A DNA stretch of 64,000 bases from DATASD01 sp035276765 (GTDB lineage Bacteria; Patescibacteriota; Saccharimonadia; Saccharimonadales; UBA4665). Of this stretch, positions 44,420 to 52,352 are shown piece by piece. Made by a program: the position numbers and the translations under genes. Each line of letters begins with the position of its first letter. Within the stretch, counting starts at the first letter, position 1. The DNA lies in contig DATELH010000002.1 of the NCBI GenBank assembly GCA_035276765.1, positions 496,001 to 560,000 on the forward strand, read 5' to 3'. Below the pieces are notes generated by a model that worked only from the letters and a program-made list of their open reading frames with translations, ran no database searches and was not told where the DNA came from.

Positions 44420-45595
44420 TTATGTTTTAGTTGCTGTATCTAATAATAACACCGCAAGCCGTTCTGCGGCATCGGTTTGTGCTAAAGTGTGCAGGTTTTT
44501 CCCAAGTTCGTGACGTTTTTTGGGATGGTCGAAGAGGTCAGTAAGCGCCGGCATAAGCGCAAGTTGATCTTGTGCAAGCTTGCGCTCATTAACGAGCGAA
44601 ACTGCGTGACGGTCTACCAAAACCTGCGCGTTTTTGAGCTGGTGACCTCCGGTAAGTTTGGGGTTTGGCACTAAAATACAGGCCTTGCCTTGAGCAGCGA
44701 ACTCGGCCATGGTGGTGCCGCCGGAGCGCGTAATACTGACGTCGGCCGCGCCGCTGTAGCGATACATTTCGTGCACAAAACCATGCACTTTTACGCGCTC
44801 AAAAAATGATGACGGCAGTTTGCTTTTGTAGAGTCTGCGCAGGTCGGTTTCCAGTTTGCGACCGGCAATGTGCACGATCACTAAGTTCGAGTAACGCTCC
44901 AGCAAGTGCTCAGCGGCAGCTACCACCGCTTCGTTCAAACGCTGCGAACCATTGCCGCCGCCGGTTACGAACAGCATTTTATGGTAGGCCTCAAGCCCAA
45001 GTTCTTTGCGGAATGTACGCTGCGCCGTTTCCGTTACAAACTGATAATGCCGCGAAATCGGCACACCTACTGTCAGGATTTTGCCGGCCGGGTAGTAACC
45101 TCTGTAAACCTCTTTTGGCAAGCCCACGGCGTGCATGGTTGCCCAGCGCGCAATAATGCGATTGGCCAGGCCCGGCAGCGCGTCGGAGTCGTGCGTCACG
45201 TATGGAATGTGCCGCACTGCCGCAGCCAGGCCCACAGGCACGCCCACAAAACCACCTTTCACAAAAATAATATCGGGACGCAGCTTTCTGAGCAGCCAAT
45301 AACTTTGCCACAGGCCAGCAAGCGTGCGAAATACATCACGGACATTGCGCAAAACCATCGGAATATCGAGCAGCTGCTTGAGCCCCTCACCGTGAAATCG
45401 TCGCAACTTTCCTGCTGAAATAAAGTACGTGGCATCAACGTTTTCGTCACGCTGCGGCACGTCACCCAACATGTCGCCGCGCTGGCCAATGTAAATAATC
45501 TCAGTGTCCGGATGGGATTTTTTCAGTTTATGGGCGACCGCTAAGATCGGGGTGATATGCCCCCCGGATCCGCCGCCGGTTACGACTATTTTCAT
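44420..45595 (-). CDS. murG: UDP-GlcNAc:undecaprenyl-PP-MurNAc-pentapeptide GlcNAc transferase (MurG)
   Basis: A 391-residue GT28 glycosyltransferase that makes lipid II. It shows the N-terminal GGGSGGHITPILAVAH, the inter-domain FVTGGGNGSQRLNEAV and the sugar-nucleotide site TRSGGTTMAEFAAQGKACIL. The ATG at 45595 is chosen because GGAGAA lies 4 nt upstream and MKIVVTGGG is the family start; the frame is open 8 codons more. It overlaps the end of ftsW by 68 nt in another frame, an unusually long overlap. Confidence 0.93.
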   Translation of the reverse strand: MKIVVTGGGSGGHITPILAVAHKLKKSHPDTEIIYIGQRGDMLGDVPQRDENVDATYFISAGKLRRFHGEGLKQLLDIPMVLRNVRDVFRTLAGLWQSYWLLRKLRPDIIFVKGGFVGVPVGLAAAVRHIPYVTHDSDALPGLANRIIARWATMHAVGLPKEVYRGYYPAGKILTVGVPISRHYQFVTETAQRTFRKELGLEAYHKMLFVTGGGNGSQRLNEAVVAAAEHLLERYSNLVIVHIAGRKLETDLRRLYKSKLPSSFFERVKVHGFVHEMYRYSGAADVSITRSGGTTMAEFAAQGKACILVPNPKLTGGHQLKNAQVLVDRHAVSLVNERKLAQDQLALMPALTDLFDHPKKRHELGKNLHTLAQTDAAERLAVLLLDTATKT

Positions 45596-46784
45596 CGCTT
45601 TCTCCGTTAAATTCTTCATCCTGAACAGTCACGCCGTGACTGGTATAGCGCGAAACCTGAAACACAAGCCCGAGTGCGCCCATCACGAGCAGCACGCTAC
45701 TGCCGCCGTAACTTATGAATGGCAGCGTGATGCCTTTCAACGGCAGTAAGCCGATCATCGCACCAATATTGATGATAGCCTGGGTGCTAAACCACGCCAG
45801 CACACCCACCACCACAAGGCGGCTAAAGTTGTCTGGCGCGCGCTCGGCGATATTTTTGAACCGCGCAAATAACGCCATCAAAAGCGCCAGCAGCACAGCA
45901 GCACCCACAAACCCAAATTTTTCAGCGTAAATGGCGAAAATAGAATCGTTTTCGGCCTCTGGCAAGTAGCCGTAGGCTTGCACGCTCCTGCCCAAGCCCA
46001 GGCCGATCATCCCGCCAGAACCCACGCTAATAAGCGCCTGGCATGCCTGGTAGCCAGTGGTCAAACAATTGCTTTCAGGATGCAAGAACGTAAACAAGCG
46101 TTCACGGCGGTATGGTGTGGCCGAAATGGCTAGCACTAGCAAAACCCCAATCACGCCAAGTACAATCATAAGACGCTTCATAGGCATGCCCGCCACAAAA
46201 GCCATAACACCCATCATGGCTACAATCACACCCGTAGAACCCAAGTCGCTTTGGATACCAGCCACCACAAATCCAATCACGCCAAGCGCGATTAAAAGTG
46301 GTTGCAGCGTCTTTTTTGAGTCCGAAACTGTGCGGTTTCGCATACGCTCGGCCAAAAAGCTCGCCAGCCCCACTAGCAAAGCAAATTTTAGCAACTCGAC
46401 CGACTGGAACGACAAGCCGCCAAAACGAATCCAGCGATGTGCCGGGTAATCCGGGTTGGTTGGCAGCGCCAAAGCCATCAACGTCGCCAGTGCGGCTACC
46501 ACCAGCAACGGCTTGAACGCTTTGCGCCAATTGCTAAGTGGAATTTTAGCGGTAACACCAAACACGACAAGCCCCAAACCGATAGAAATCAGCTGGCGCG
46601 TCACAAAGTAGTTGTTGCTCACATGTTTTTCGACTGCCAAAGCCGGGCTGATGGCGTACACTACGACGAGCCCCACCGCCAGCAAAACCGTGCTTAAAAT
46701 AACCAAAATATAGTCCGGGCGATGCCGGCGCGGCGCACCTCCGCGTGGCACAAAACCAGGGTTGCGGCGCGTCACCGCCCCCAT
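45528..46784 (-). CDS. ftsW: Lipid II polymerase FtsW (SEDS family)
   Basis: A 418-residue SEDS glycosyltransferase with about ten transmembrane helices that polymerises lipid II at the septum with FtsI. Family motifs are NPDYPAHRWIRFGG, FQSVELLKFALLV, IQSDLGSTGVI and PLKGITLPFISYGGSS. The C-terminus is a charged cytoplasmic tail, and its last 68 nt of DNA also encode the start of murG. A GAGGG site precedes the ATG, which follows mraY by 16 nt. Confidence 0.93.
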   Translation of the reverse strand: MGAVTRRNPGFVPRGGAPRRHRPDYILVILSTVLLAVGLVVVYAISPALAVEKHVSNNYFVTRQLISIGLGLVVFGVTAKIPLSNWRKAFKPLLVVAALATLMALALPTNPDYPAHRWIRFGGLSFQSVELLKFALLVGLASFLAERMRNRTVSDSKKTLQPLLIALGVIGFVVAGIQSDLGSTGVIVAMMGVMAFVAGMPMKRLMIVLGVIGVLLVLAISATPYRRERLFTFLHPESNCLTTGYQACQALISVGSGGMIGLGLGRSVQAYGYLPEAENDSIFAIYAEKFGFVGAAVLLALLMALFARFKNIAERAPDNFSRLVVVGVLAWFSTQAIINIGAMIGLLPLKGITLPFISYGGSSVLLVMGALGLVFQVSRYTSHGVTVQDEEFNGESDENSRNRRRIRGAYHPDLSGRP

Positions 46785-46800
46785 GTAACCACGCCCTCAC

Positions 46801-47850
46801 TCACGAAACGTACCTTCCAATCAAAAAGACGATCAGGCCGATAACTGCCGCCACCTGGCCCACTACCCAAAAACGCATAGTAACCTTGGTTTCCGGCCAG
46901 CCGCTCGCTTCAAAATGGTGGTGAATTGGTGAGATTTTGAAGATTTTTTTGCCGTGCCGCAGCTTTTTGGAAGCCACTTGCAAGATCACCGAGCCAGCCT
47001 CGGCTACAAACACCACGCCGATGATCGGCAAAAGCAGGACGGTATCCGTAAGCATTGCCACCACGCCAAGCGCTGTTCCAAACGCGAACGAACCCACGTC
47101 GCCCATAAAAAAGCGGGCCGGAAAAATGTTAAACCAGGTGTAGCTCAGCAGCGCGCCCACCATGGTCATACAGAAGCCAGCAACATCGTATTTCTGCTCG
47201 ATAAACGCAATCAGTGCGTACACCCCGAAGGCTGTGGCCAGTAACCCACCGGCTAAGCCGTCGAGGCCGTCGCTGATGTTTACGGCGTTGGCTGTAGCAA
47301 CCACCACAATCACAAATAGCGGCACAATCAACCAGCCAATGTGCCAGGTGCCATGCAGCAGCGGCACATGAATGCCAGTAACACCTAGCTTATAGTAAAA
47401 GAACAGCCCTCCTGCAAGTGCCACGAGCGTAATGAGCAACAGCTTAACTTTCGAGGGCAGCCCCGCCACGCCCGAGCCGTCGCCACGGATATTGATGATG
47501 TCGTCGATCAGTCCCACCGTTGCCGCGCCCGCAAACGCCGCAATGGGCAGCCAGGTTTCGCCCCGGCTCCAATTCAGAAGAACCGTTACAAGTGTTACTG
47601 ATACGACCACAATCACGCCAGCCATCGTCGGAATGTGGCGCTTGTGTTTTTCGGCGTGGAGTGCCGTAAACACTTTGGCCGTCTCGCCAGTCACTGTTTT
47701 GGCACGCGGCTTTTTCCACCACTCGCCCCGGTAAGCCAAGGTAGTGTAAATGGGCGTAATCAACATGCTGAACAGAAAGCCCAAACATCCTAAAATTAAT
47801 ATGCGAATAACGGTGTCGGCGGCGACGGTAAAATGTAGTGTAGTTACCAT
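46801..47850 (-). CDS. mraY: Phospho-MurNAc-pentapeptide transferase (MraY)
   Basis: A 349-residue polytopic enzyme that makes lipid I. Hallmarks are TPTMAG-like HIPTMAGVIVV, the DDI region VGLIDDIINIRG, NAVNISDGLDGLAGG with catalytic Asp, FMGDVGSFAFG and the loop KISPIHHHFEASGWPE. Ten helices are expected. It lies 22 nt after ftsI and 16 nt before ftsW; murE, murF and murD, which often flank mraY, are absent here. Confidence 0.95.
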   Translation of the reverse strand: MVTTLHFTVAADTVIRILILGCLGFLFSMLITPIYTTLAYRGEWWKKPRAKTVTGETAKVFTALHAEKHKRHIPTMAGVIVVVSVTLVTVLLNWSRGETWLPIAAFAGAATVGLIDDIINIRGDGSGVAGLPSKVKLLLITLVALAGGLFFYYKLGVTGIHVPLLHGTWHIGWLIVPLFVIVVVATANAVNISDGLDGLAGGLLATAFGVYALIAFIEQKYDVAGFCMTMVGALLSYTWFNIFPARFFMGDVGSFAFGTALGVVAMLTDTVLLLPIIGVVFVAEAGSVILQVASKKLRHGKKIFKISPIHHHFEASGWPETKVTMRFWVVGQVAAVIGLIVFLIGRYVS

Positions 47851-47872
47851 GTTCTTCTCTTCCTAGTATAGC

Positions 47873-49654
47873 TTAGTGGCTTTTGGGCGTCACGTTAAAA
47901 TCATTGATGAGCATGTTGGCGAGTGAGGCAAAAATCGGCTGGGCAGCCGCCGTACCTGCATAGCCACCATTATGCGGCTGAATGACGCTTACCACAATAA
48001 CATATTGTGGATTGTCACCACCGACAAATCCCATATAGGTGCCGTTAAACTCGTTGTCGTAGTAGCCGCCGCCCGGCTTGGCAATCTGGGCCGTACCGGT
48101 TTTACCGCCGACGATGTACTGACTCGGAAAATGCAAATTGTGCCCCGTAACCACCTGTTCCATCAGCGATTGCATAGTGACCGAGACGGCCGGCTTGACC
48201 ACGTTCTTATTAACTACGGTCGGCTTCGTGACCGTGGTCTTGCCGTTTGTACCAGGAGCACTTTCACTTTCTACCAGGTAGGGCTTGTAGTACGTCCCGC
48301 CGTTAATAACCGCCGATAACGCTGCGCCCATTTGCAGCGGCGTGGCCGTCATACCCTGGCCGAACGATGTGTTGGCATACGTAAGATTGCGGCCGTAGCC
48401 CTCATTTGGGTCGGGAATCAGTCCCGGCGATTCGTAGCCTTGCTCAATACCCGTATCCTTGCCGAGCCGATAGTGGTTGGTCATGTAGTCGTACCACGCT
48501 TCACGGCCATGTTGGTTAATGGTTGTCCCGCCTGGTTGGCTCATTTGCATGAGCAGCCATGTGGCACCGGTGTTCAGCGACAAATTCAAAATATTCTCCA
48601 AGCTTTTTGTGCCCGCACCGCCATCTTCTTCGATGTTCGTAATATTAAAGCCATCAACCGTCCAGTGCGCTGGGTCATAGTACGTTTGGTTGGCGCTCAC
48701 TACGCCTTGGTCGAGGGCTGCGGCGGCAGTAAGCGGCTTCATGATCGAACCAACCTCGAGTGGCGAAGCCACAGCAGCGTTCGTAAAGACGCTGGGGTCG
48801 TCCACTTTGCTGTAATCGGCTGGATTATACGAGGGAAAATTGGCCATGGCTTTAATGGCGCCTGTGTTTGGCTCGATAATGAGCGCGCTGCCGGATGGCG
48901 CCTTGTCGCTTTGCACACCTTTCGCCAAGATTTGTTGCAACTGCTTTTGCATACCCACATCGAGCGTAAGCGTGACGTCCGACCCCTGTTTGGGCTGCGT
49001 CAAAATATTGCCGGTGTTGGCCGCAAGCGGTATGCCATTGATGTCCGTTACGGCCTTGAGCTGGCCCGCCGTGCCAGCCAGCTGCTTGTTGAGCGCTTGC
49101 TCGATGCCGTATTTTCCCTCTCCGTCATTGTTCACAAAACCCAAAACCTGCGCGGCCAAATCACCTTGCGGATACGTGCGGTAGTCTTGCTGTTCGGCGC
49201 CCACGCCTGGAAATTTATTCTGTAGCAGCTTGGTTTTTTTGTCGGCCGGTACGCGGCGGCCCAAAATCTGGTAGCGCGATCCCGCTGTTTCGAGCTGTTT
49301 TTTATAAGTGTCAGCACTACCGCCGAGCGTTGAGGCGACTGTGTCGGCCACACGATCGCGGTCTGCGGGCTTCACAAGCGTCGGATCTACATACACCGTA
49401 AATAATTTTTCGTTGAGCACCACCGGAATCGTCGCATCGCCCTGGTGTGCATTAATCTTCCCCCGCTCTGCCGGAATTTCGTACTGCTTGAGCTGGTCAT
49501 TCAGCGCCGTGTGATGGTAATAACTGTAGCGGATCACCTGCAAATAAAATAAGCGAATTAAAAAAACACCCACTACAAAGAGTAAGAACACGTACCACCA
49601 GCGGGCACGCCGCACGGCTTGTATCGGCATGACTTGGCCTTTGTTTGGACCCAT
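47873..49654 (-). CDS. ftsI: Septal peptidoglycan transpeptidase FtsI (class B PBP)
   Basis: A 593-residue penicillin-binding protein with an N-terminal membrane anchor (about 18-38), a pedestal domain and a transpeptidase domain. Active-site motifs are SxxK as GSIMKP with Ser303, an SxN-type motif in LSLNTGATW, and KTG in VGGKTGTAQI. It cross-links septal peptidoglycan with FtsW. A TATAAT box at 49663-49668 ends 8 nt before the ATG, so ftsI appears to have its own nearly leaderless promoter inside the cluster. Confidence 0.93.
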   Translation of the reverse strand: MGPNKGQVMPIQAVRRARWWYVFLLFVVGVFLIRLFYLQVIRYSYYHHTALNDQLKQYEIPAERGKINAHQGDATIPVVLNEKLFTVYVDPTLVKPADRDRVADTVASTLGGSADTYKKQLETAGSRYQILGRRVPADKKTKLLQNKFPGVGAEQQDYRTYPQGDLAAQVLGFVNNDGEGKYGIEQALNKQLAGTAGQLKAVTDINGIPLAANTGNILTQPKQGSDVTLTLDVGMQKQLQQILAKGVQSDKAPSGSALIIEPNTGAIKAMANFPSYNPADYSKVDDPSVFTNAAVASPLEVGSIMKPLTAAAALDQGVVSANQTYYDPAHWTVDGFNITNIEEDGGAGTKSLENILNLSLNTGATWLLMQMSQPGGTTINQHGREAWYDYMTNHYRLGKDTGIEQGYESPGLIPDPNEGYGRNLTYANTSFGQGMTATPLQMGAALSAVINGGTYYKPYLVESESAPGTNGKTTVTKPTVVNKNVVKPAVSVTMQSLMEQVVTGHNLHFPSQYIVGGKTGTAQIAKPGGGYYDNEFNGTYMGFVGGDNPQYVIVVSVIQPHNGGYAGTAAAQPIFASLANMLINDFNVTPKSH

Positions 49655-49687
49655 ATGTTCTTATTATAACCCTTATTTCAGGTGTTT

Positions 49688-50044
49688 TTAATTTTGCACG
49701 GTGGCAGTTGGCGTGACGGTTGCGAGACTTTTGGCAACATCGCTGTTTTGCGCGCGGTCGAGCGACTGCAAACGCGCCGAAGCCACCTCGAGGTCGTCGT
49801 GTTGGTTTTGCAGACTTGCCTGTTGTTGCTGTAAATTGTTGATTTGGTAGCCGTAAGCGTTGGTTTTGGTTACTTGCGTCAGGTATACCAAGCCCAAAAT
49901 ACAGGCCAACACAATCAGTAACACGGTGTTACTAATGGGGCCGAGTTTGCGGTCTTGTCGCCGAAAGGTTACGGCATTTTGGTTGCGGCCGATGCTTGCG
50001 CCTGCGCGGTCGCGGCCAGCCGCCAAGGAACTTGAATATGTCAT
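49688..50044 (-). CDS. ftsL: FtsL-like cell division protein
   Basis: A 118-residue protein with a basic N-terminus, one transmembrane helix (about 38-58) and a following coiled coil rich in Gln (NLQQQQASLQNQHDDLEVASARL). The small size, topology and position between rsmH and ftsI fit FtsL; the sequence itself is not conserved enough to prove it. It would form a complex with FtsQ. Confidence 0.7.
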   Translation of the reverse strand: MTYSSSLAAGRDRAGASIGRNQNAVTFRRQDRKLGPISNTVLLIVLACILGLVYLTQVTKTNAYGYQINNLQQQQASLQNQHDDLEVASARLQSLDRAQNSDVAKSLATVTPTATVQN

Positions 50045-50075
50045 ACTTTTTGTCTTTGTTTTTGTTAATTTTGGT

Positions 50076-50095
50076 GGGAGGGCTTCTGCCCTCCC
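50076..50095. other. Perfect 8-bp GC hairpin between rsmH and ftsL
   Basis: GGGAGGGC and GCCCTCCC around a 4-nt loop. There is no T-run on the minus strand. It sits between a 19-codon ORF and the ftsL start, so it could be an RNA-stability or partial termination element. Confidence 0.6.
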
Positions 50096-50121
50096 GTTTT
50101 GCGGCTTACGCCCGGAGTAGC

Positions 50122-50181
50122 TTAGGCTACCGTAACCCGGACTTTGTAAGCGCGGCCTAAGCTTTTAACTTCGATTTTCAT
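50122..50181 (-). CDS. Possible 19-residue ORF between rsmH and ftsL
   Basis: ATG at 50181 opens MKIEVKSLGRAYKVRVTVA and ends in TAA. AAAGGG precedes the ATG by 6 nt, 20 nt after the rsmH stop. The peptide alternates charged and hydrophobic residues like a beta-strand. It could be a coupling or leader peptide for ftsL. No homologue is known to me. Confidence 0.4.
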   Translation of the reverse strand: MKIEVKSLGRAYKVRVTVA

Positions 50182-50201
50182 GCTTAGCCCTTTCTTTTGT
50201 T

Positions 50202-51089
50202 TTATTTTTGTTTCAATGCGGCGCGAAGTTTTGCACTCCTTGCCCGCGGATTTAAAACTATTTCAGTTTGGTCGCCACTCACCGGTCGTTTAGTCAAAAT
50301 GGTGAGGTCTGCATCGTATCGGTCGCCGCCCGTTTCTTGAAACGCTTGTTTTACCAAGCGATCTTCAAGGCTGTGGAAGCTAATGATTGCGATGCGTCCG
50401 CCCGGTTTCAGCAGTTGTATCCAGATCGGTAATGCGAGCCGGAGTAATTCCAACTCGTTATTGACCGCAATGCGCAAACCTTGAAAGGTGCGCGTCGCCG
50501 GATGGACCTTGCTGTGGCCCGGCCAGACTTTGGCAACAATGTGCGCGAGCTCAAATGTGGTTTTGATCGGACGATTTTTAACAATCGCCTGCGCAACTTG
50601 CCGCGCTTTTGGCTCTTCGCCATAGCGCTTCAAGATGTCGGTGAGCGCCGCTTCGGAATAGGCGTTGACCACCTGCTCCGCGGTGAGCGACTGCGACCGA
50701 TCCATGCGCATATCGAGCGGGCCATCTTGATTAATGGCGAAACCACGACTCGCTTCGTTAAGGTGCGGTGACGATACGCCCAAATCGGCCAAAATCAGGT
50801 CAAACTTTTTACCTTCCTTCGCGAGTTCCTGTGCGGCGGTCAGGAAATCCTGGTGCCGAAGCTCTGGCTTGCTACCGAACCGCTTACGAAGTTCGCCTAT
50901 TGCGGCTTCATCACGGTCGACCAACACGGCCCGCTCAGGGTGTTTGGTAATCTCCAGCGCTGCAGCTGCGTGCCCGCCATATCCGCCCGTAAAGTCGAGG
51001 TACGACTCCCCTTCCTTCGGCGCCAGATACTGCAAGACTGGCTTGAGCAACACTGGTGTGTGTAAATGATTTTGGTTGTTTTGGTGCAT
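50202..51089 (-). CDS. rsmH: 16S rRNA (cytosine1402-N4)-methyltransferase (RsmH/MraW)
   Basis: A 295-residue methyltransferase. The SAM motif is YLDFTGGYGGHAAAALE, followed by LILADLGVSSPHLNEASRGF and DGPLDMRMDRSQ, and the C-terminal IISFHSLEDRLVKQAF. All are diagnostic of RsmH. It is the second gene of the dcw cluster as usual. The 349-bp spacer from mraZ is exceptionally long for this pair and carries RNA structure. Confidence 0.95.
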   Translation of the reverse strand: MHQNNQNHLHTPVLLKPVLQYLAPKEGESYLDFTGGYGGHAAAALEITKHPERAVLVDRDEAAIGELRKRFGSKPELRHQDFLTAAQELAKEGKKFDLILADLGVSSPHLNEASRGFAINQDGPLDMRMDRSQSLTAEQVVNAYSEAALTDILKRYGEEPKARQVAQAIVKNRPIKTTFELAHIVAKVWPGHSKVHPATRTFQGLRIAVNNELELLRLALPIWIQLLKPGGRIAIISFHSLEDRLVKQAFQETGGDRYDADLTILTKRPVSGDQTEIVLNPRARSAKLRAALKQK

Positions 51090-51150
51090 ACTTGCTGTTT
51101 ATTTTTGCATACTTTTGACAGTATGTGGTGTTTTTGTTTTGCAAGGTCAC

Positions 51151-51384
51151 CTATTCAGCAGTCAACTTTTTGTTTTTTTGGTTGTTTTTGTTTTTGTTGT
51201 GGCTGTTTTGGTCGTATGTCAAGAAGGTGTTAAGAGAGGATTTGAAAAATCCTAAAACTTCTTACTTCCGAAACAGCCGAGTTTGAGAGACTTATGTGTG
51301 AGGTGGAGTTTTGGGAGGTGTTTCCAAGAAAAGTACGAGGTTTTTAGAGTGGTGCCTATATGCCACTTGTTGACTGCCGAATAG
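51151..51384 (-). promoter_or_regulatory. Structured mraZ-rsmH spacer with 16-bp long-range helix
   Basis: On the minus strand CTATTCGGCAGTCAAC (51369-51384) can pair fully with GTTGACTGCTGAATAG (51151-51166), 16 bp with one G-U, closing about 200 nt. Inside are AGTGG/CCACT, AGGATTT/AAATCCT and AAGAAG/CTTCTT stems. The section before the 3' arm is a C/A-rich run nearly free of G and T. No gene is present. It may be a cis-acting leader of rsmH or a processed small RNA. Confidence 0.5.
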
Positions 51385-51438
51385 CTAACCTCGAGTGTGG
51401 TTACTATTCATCCGTATTGTTAAAGAACTGCCGCCCTA

Positions 51439-51807
51439 CTATTCTGTAGGTGGTGCCATCAACCGCCAGTATCGCCCGACACCAACCGCAATTACGTCGC
51501 GCTTGATGCCCGCGTAATCCAGCAAGTGTTGTTCGATGGTAATACGACCTTGTTTGCCATCCAGCTCTGCGTCGATTTTGCCCATCCGAAACTGTACGTT
51601 CAGATCGGCAATGCGCTCGTCAAGGATGTCGCCCGCCAGTCGCGGCTCAACCTCTTTGTCCCAAACTGATTTTGGGTACAAGTGGAGATATTTGCCAAAC
51701 CCTCTGGTAATAACCACTCCGCCAGCAAGCTCGTACCGAAGTTCGGCCGGTATGGTTAACCGCCGTTTGTCGTCGAGTTTTCTTTCGAAGTAATCTACCG
51801 TGGCCAT
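51439..51807 (-). CDS. mraZ: Transcriptional regulator MraZ
   Basis: A 122-residue protein with two AbrB-like swapped-hairpin halves. The first is YFERKLDDKRRLTIPAELR, with the DxKxRxxxP signature. The second, around DAELDGKQGRITIEQHLLDY, has the same pattern. MraZ forms rings that bind repeats in its own promoter and represses the dcw cluster. Four matching GTGGG-type repeats lie in the promoter region (51871-51916), supporting autoregulation. Confidence 0.93.
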   Translation of the reverse strand: MATVDYFERKLDDKRRLTIPAELRYELAGGVVITRGFGKYLHLYPKSVWDKEVEPRLAGDILDERIADLNVQFRMGKIDAELDGKQGRITIEQHLLDYAGIKRDVIAVGVGRYWRLMAPPTE

Positions 51808-51870
51808 TGGTTTGATTTAAATTTGCTAGTGGATTTTTGTTTTTGATCCCAGGTAGCTTGTTTTGAACTA

Positions 51871-51922
51871 CCTACGATTACCCACTGACATGACTATACT
51901 ACCCACAATCCCCCACATACAA
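51871..51922 (-). promoter_or_regulatory. mraZ promoter with MraZ-box-like repeats
   Basis: On the minus strand TTGTAT (51917-51922), an 18-bp spacer and TATAGT (51893-51898) form a promoter. GTGGG occurs at 51912-51916, 51902-51906 and 51881-51885, and GTAGG at 51871-51875, with start-to-start steps of 10, 21 and 10 bp. Pairs with 5-nt spacing match the known MraZ box layout. Two boxes fall between -35 and -10, as expected for repression. An AGGTAG/CTACCT hairpin at 51851-51873 follows in the leader. Confidence 0.65.
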
Positions 51923-51960
51923 GCCTATTTTTAGTGAAATAGTGGTGTTTCCTACACCAG

Positions 51961-52026
51961 TTATCCACAGTTTTCCAGTGGAAAGCTCAGTATCCACAAC
52001 ATGTGGTGTTTACCGACTGTGGATAA
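51961..52026. promoter_or_regulatory. Cluster of DnaA-box-like sites upstream of mraZ
   Basis: TTATCCACA at 51961-51969 (+) and TTATCCACA at 52018-52026 (-) are perfect consensus DnaA boxes. GTATCCACA at 51990-51998 (+) differs at one base. A 12-bp palindrome, TGAGATATCTCA, follows at 52033-52044. No dnaA or dnaN gene is near, so a regulatory role at the dcw promoter is more likely than an origin. Confidence 0.6.
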
Positions 52027-52046
52027 ACACTATGAGATATCTCACA

Positions 52047-52289
52047 TTAAGAGCCAGAGATGGTTTGCATACGCACATTGCCGAAGTCAATGTGGTGACG
52101 CGTCATTTCGCCTTCGCGAATAAATGTTGCGGCAATGCCCATGCCCTGGTTATAAGCCTGCTTGAACACCGAGAAGACATGACTGTCAAATTTGAGGACA
52201 CAAAAAAGCAATACCGCCACTGAAAAATACATGAGGCCGCGATGATGAAGCCGATAGTGTGACTGATGTTTGCTGTTTTTTGTTTTCAT
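52047..52289 (-). CDS. Small single-pass membrane protein
   Basis: An 80-residue protein with a basic His-rich N-terminus (KTKNSKHQSHYRLHHRG), one transmembrane helix (about 19-33) and a polar outside tail. The topology resembles an FtsL/FtsB-type subunit, but no sequence match is evident. It lies upstream of mraZ on the same strand with its own promoter. Confidence 0.5.
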   Translation of the reverse strand: MKTKNSKHQSHYRLHHRGLMYFSVAVLLFCVLKFDSHVFSVFKQAYNQGMGIAATFIREGEMTRHHIDFGNVRMQTISGS

Positions 52290-52303
52290 GGTTTTACAGC
52301 ATT

Positions 52304-52332
52304 ACAATAACAAAAAGGTTATGTTTTGTCAA
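52304..52332 (-). promoter_or_regulatory. Promoter of the small membrane protein gene
   Basis: TTGACA (52327-52332), a 17-bp spacer and TATTGT (52304-52309) on the minus strand, about 14 nt before the ATG at 52289. Confidence 0.65.
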
Positions 52333-52352
52333 TATTGTGCTGTCGTACAGTT

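Noticed and set aside
51961..52044. Chromosomal origin at the DnaA-box cluster
   Set aside because: No dnaA, dnaN or other origin-linked gene is near, there is no clear AT-rich unwinding element, and only three boxes are seen. A regulatory site is the safer call.
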